Source: Rodentolepis nana
Lineage: Eukaryota > Platyhelminthes > Cestoda > Cyclophyllidea > Hymenolepididae
Length of the DNA stretch: 11,200 nt
Direction of reading: 5' to 3'
Assembly (NCBI GenBank): GCA_900617975.1
Contig: UZAE01001873.1
Coordinates: 1 to 11,200 of the forward strand
Shown here: positions 9,486 through 11,200 of the stretch, piece after piece
Position numbering within the stretch: position 1 is the stretch's first letter
How the letters are laid out: each line of letters opens with the position of its first letter
The notes under the pieces: model-generated
What the model saw: only the letters and a program-made list of their open reading frames with translations
Databases searched by the model: none
Told to the model about the DNA's origin: nothing
Translations under genes and position numbers: made by a program

Positions 9486-9536
9486 CCATACTCTTGACCA
9501 TTAATATAGCAGCTTCACCTGTCATATCAAAACTCT

Positions 9537-9602
9537 GATTGGTCACGACCCACCGCACCAATCTCCGATTGGTTGATAAGACCCCTTGCGTCAACCAATT
9601 GG
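9537..9602. promoter_or_regulatory. CCAAT-box cluster (NF-Y-type), probable core promoter
   Basis: Four CCAAT pentamers occur in 66 bases: GATTGG (9537-9542), CCAATC (9558-9563), GATTGG (9567-9572) and the palindromic CCAATTGG (9595-9602, readable on both strands). NF-Y binds such boxes in animal promoters, usually 60-100 bases before transcription start. That would put a start near 9640-9700, shortly before the 9850 coding exon. A TTGCGTCAA site (9587-9595), like a C/EBP-CRE composite, adjoins the last box. The region is also richer in GC than its surroundings. Direction cannot be proved from the boxes alone. Confidence 0.55.
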
Positions 9603-9610
9603 AGGAGTGG

Positions 9611-9618
9611 TATTTAGA
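9611..9618 (+). promoter_or_regulatory. TATTTAGA, TATA-like element
   Basis: It lies just downstream of the last CCAAT box and about 240 bases before the first ATG at 9850, a better-placed TATA candidate than 9478. The match to TATAWAW is imperfect. Confidence 0.2.
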
Positions 9619-9690
9619 GAGTGTGTGAAAGAGAGCTGTGAGACATTAACGAAGCCGCAGAGTTGTTAATATTAGTGACATTGCAGCGGA

Positions 9691-9702
9691 AGTATCGATA
9701 CT
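9691..9702. promoter_or_regulatory. AGTATCGATACT palindrome containing TATCGATA
   Basis: A perfect 12-base palindrome lies in the presumed leader of the downstream gene. Its core TATCGATA (9693-9700) equals the DRE core-promoter element described in Drosophila. Whether it acts that way here is unknown. Confidence 0.3.
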
Positions 9703-9711
9703 ACGAGGCGA

Positions 9712-9849
9712 GTGCGTAGTACGTTACTTTGTCCCAATATATTATTAAGTGTTGCTGCTGCTACTTTTGCTACTGTTGTTGTTAAAGGTTACATCGTAAC
9801 GATTCTCATATTCACACTCCCCCTCTCTAACGTTGAGTGTAATTGTAAC
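9712..9849 (+). other. ATG-less leader in frame with the downstream exon
   Basis: The frame of the 9850 coding exon stays open upstream to 9679, after a TGA at 9676. This stretch holds no ATG. Translated, it would give a hydrophobic segment (for example YIVTILIFTLPLSNV). It includes a GCT/ACT/GTT triplet-like run at about 9751-9785. The simplest reading is a 5' untranslated leader. An acceptor-like ttgcag at 9681-9686 leaves open an internal coding exon or a trans-splice site. Confidence 0.4.
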
Positions 9850-10322
9850 ATGGTCGGCTTATATCCAACTGGCAACAATCAAACTCCCGATACACCTCGA
9901 ATTGATATTCAGCGACACGTGCCCCTTATGGATCCGAGTAGTAGTTGTGGTGGTGGTGGCGGTGGTGAAGGCGGTGGCGTAAGTAGTACTGTTACTGACA
10001 ATGTATCAAATCCACAGGGGACAGCGGGTACTCAAGCCTACTCTGGCGGATTAGATGAATTCTCCCATATACCTGCAACGGACTACTGTGGAGGAATTCC
10101 AAATGCGGATGTTTTTCAGTCCTCCGATTATGCGTCGTATAATCAGGCAGTGGGCTTCAGGCCCTTTGAGGCGGCTGGAGAAATGCCTGTGGAGAACAGA
10201 TGCTGCTACCCCACAGGTGGTAGTGAGTTGGTGAGCTTGAACCAAAATGGCAGACTGGGAAACCTGTTCAGATCCGCGGGATTTCAAAATATGGATCTTA
10301 AAGCTTCATCGCCTCCCCCAAA
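9850..10322 (+). CDS. First coding exon of an unrecognised Gly-rich protein
   Basis: I do not recognise this protein. From the ATG at 9850 (acATGG, a reasonable start context) it runs 157 codons plus two bases to the strong donor AA/GTAAGT. If the donor is ignored, a stop follows at 10324-10326. No ATG occurs in any frame between 9600 and 9850, which supports this start; GTG at 9712 opens the frame but is not a normal eukaryotic start. Residues about 34-43 are Gly-rich (six G, E, three G). The rest is rich in S, G, N, Y, F and P, with few Lys and no domain, coiled coil or membrane segment, which suggests disorder. The end is DLKASSPPP. This resembles the N-terminal region of many regulators such as transcription factors, but that is only a guess. 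A promoter-like CCAAT cluster lies 250 bases upstream. Confidence 0.7.
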
Positions 10323-11174
10323 GTAAGTTATTCCTAACCTTTATGTATTAAGTTAAAGAAATTTAGCATGAACTAACTGAAGATTTATTTCTATCAATGA
10401 GCTAGCAATTGCTTTCCCTAAATTATTTGCTTTTTTCTCAAACATTACAAATTTAAAGTATGTTTTCGATCGCCAATATTTCGAAAAGTTTATTGCTTCA
10501 TTACTCTTGGCAAGGTAACTGCTTTTGCTATTCGTTCGTACAAGAGAGTACAACAGAAATGTCGGGCAAATTAAATTGGTAAGGGGGTCTTTTGACAGTA
10601 TCCTGTGCAAATTTATGAGTTGTTCCCAAATTACTTATTCACAATTGATAAAAATGATTTTATTTGATAATGGATTGGAATAATAATTATACTGTTATTC
10701 TATTTTGTTAGTCAATTATGAGCATAATTTGAAGCAATTCAGCATTCGGCTTGTTTTTTATTTTTCATTAGCAGAGTTAAAATCCAACGCAAATCTTCAT
10801 TGCAAGATTTATTCCTCCCGGACATTCTGTTCTAATTTTAGAAAAAAACAGTTTTAATATTATATAAGTTCTAAACATTTCATATTGCAGAAACTAATGA
10901 TCAAAATGACAATTAAGACAATATATATATCTCTCTCTCTTCATGAAGAATTTTTGAAAGAAATAGCAATTTACATTACAAATTGGCCTCCTATCGCAGT
11001 CTTATAATGACTGGAAAAATTCCCAAATCTAATTTCCCTCAATCATCTCGAATGATTGAAAATCTTGACGCTACGCATCTATCTCTTTGGCCAAACTGCC
11101 TCTATGCAAAGTAACTAGCGTCCACATCGTGATTGAAGCTTTTAAAGTCCTTAATTTCGCCCAATCGATTGCAG
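10323..11174 (+). other. Intron after the Gly-rich first exon
   Basis: It begins gtaagt. If it ends at tcgattgcag (11165-11174) it is 852 nt long; otherwise it continues past the window. It is AT-rich, with stops in all frames, and holds a short compound (AT)n(CT)n microsatellite at 10920-10940. No gene recognised inside; the minus-strand open stretch at 10353-10610 shows no family features. Confidence 0.55.
10920..10940. repeat. Compound AT/CT microsatellite
   Basis: Five AT units are followed directly by five CT units. Simple repeat inside the presumed intron. Confidence 0.85.
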
Positions 11175-11189
11175 AAAATCCAATAAATG
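11175..11189 (+). CDS. Possible 15-nt second exon of the Gly-rich gene
   Basis: A good acceptor (cgattgcag) is followed by 15 bases and a donor-like ATG/gtaagg. Joined to the first exon in phase 2 it adds K-K-S-N-K and leaves in phase 2. Reading past the donor meets TAA at once, so the exon must end there if it is used in this frame. The evidence is only splice-site shape and phase; the true next exon may lie beyond the window. Confidence 0.25.
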
Positions 11190-11200
11190 GTAAGGAGGGG

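Noticed and set aside
9262..9594. 110-codon open stretch on the minus strand beside the CCAAT cluster
   Set aside because: It opens with TTG, has no domain or recognisable similarity, and codes a composition expected from AT-rich DNA; a bidirectional transcript is left only as a possibility.

Overview
The window looks like nuclear DNA of an invertebrate animal. It is AT-rich, its genes are split by GT-AG introns of roughly 0.6-0.9 kb or more, and no bacterial operon structure, rRNA or tRNA was recognised. The one securely identified gene is an animal-type sodium/calcium exchanger (NCX, SLC8 family). Its sequence resembles vertebrate NCX, but its variable cytosolic part is diverged. AT-richness, few repeats and mostly unique introns would fit a compact helminth genome such as a tapeworm or other flatworm. 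That placement is inference only.

Layout. Bases 1-309 are copy 1 of a dispersed repeat, cut by the window edge. Bases 1426-3860 carry four plus-strand exons of the NCX gene: a 15-nt microexon (1426-1440), then 2224-2441, 3058-3157 and 3744-3860. Read in order they encode the end of the second calcium-binding (CBD2/Calx-beta) region, the variable loop, the conserved stretch before the C-terminal membrane domain, and the start of that domain. All junction phases agree (1/1, 1/0, 0/1, 1/-). Earlier exons must lie upstream of the window. The later exons, which would carry the alpha-2 repeat, were not found anywhere in the remaining 7.3 kb. Bases 3861-7166 are non-coding as far as can be seen. Bases 7167-7482 are a second copy of the repeat in the same orientation. 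Bases 7483-9470 hold no convincing gene, but do hold an alternating CA/CG tract.

A promoter-like block at 9537-9602 has four CCAAT/ATTGG boxes within 66 bases. It is followed by a leader without any ATG and by a plus-strand coding exon from 9850 to 10322. That exon encodes about 157 residues of an unrecognised, Gly-rich, probably disordered N-terminus, and it ends at a strong splice donor. A possible second exon of only 15 nt lies at the right edge (11175-11189). If the NCX gene really continues past the window, this second gene is nested in an NCX intron on the same strand.

Points most worth checking are the in-frame NCX microexon, the missing NCX 3' exons with a gene in their place, and the repeat family. 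The repeat keeps a splice donor inside an inverted-repeat stem, next to a CACGTG palindrome whose flanking bases differ in a compensating way between copies.
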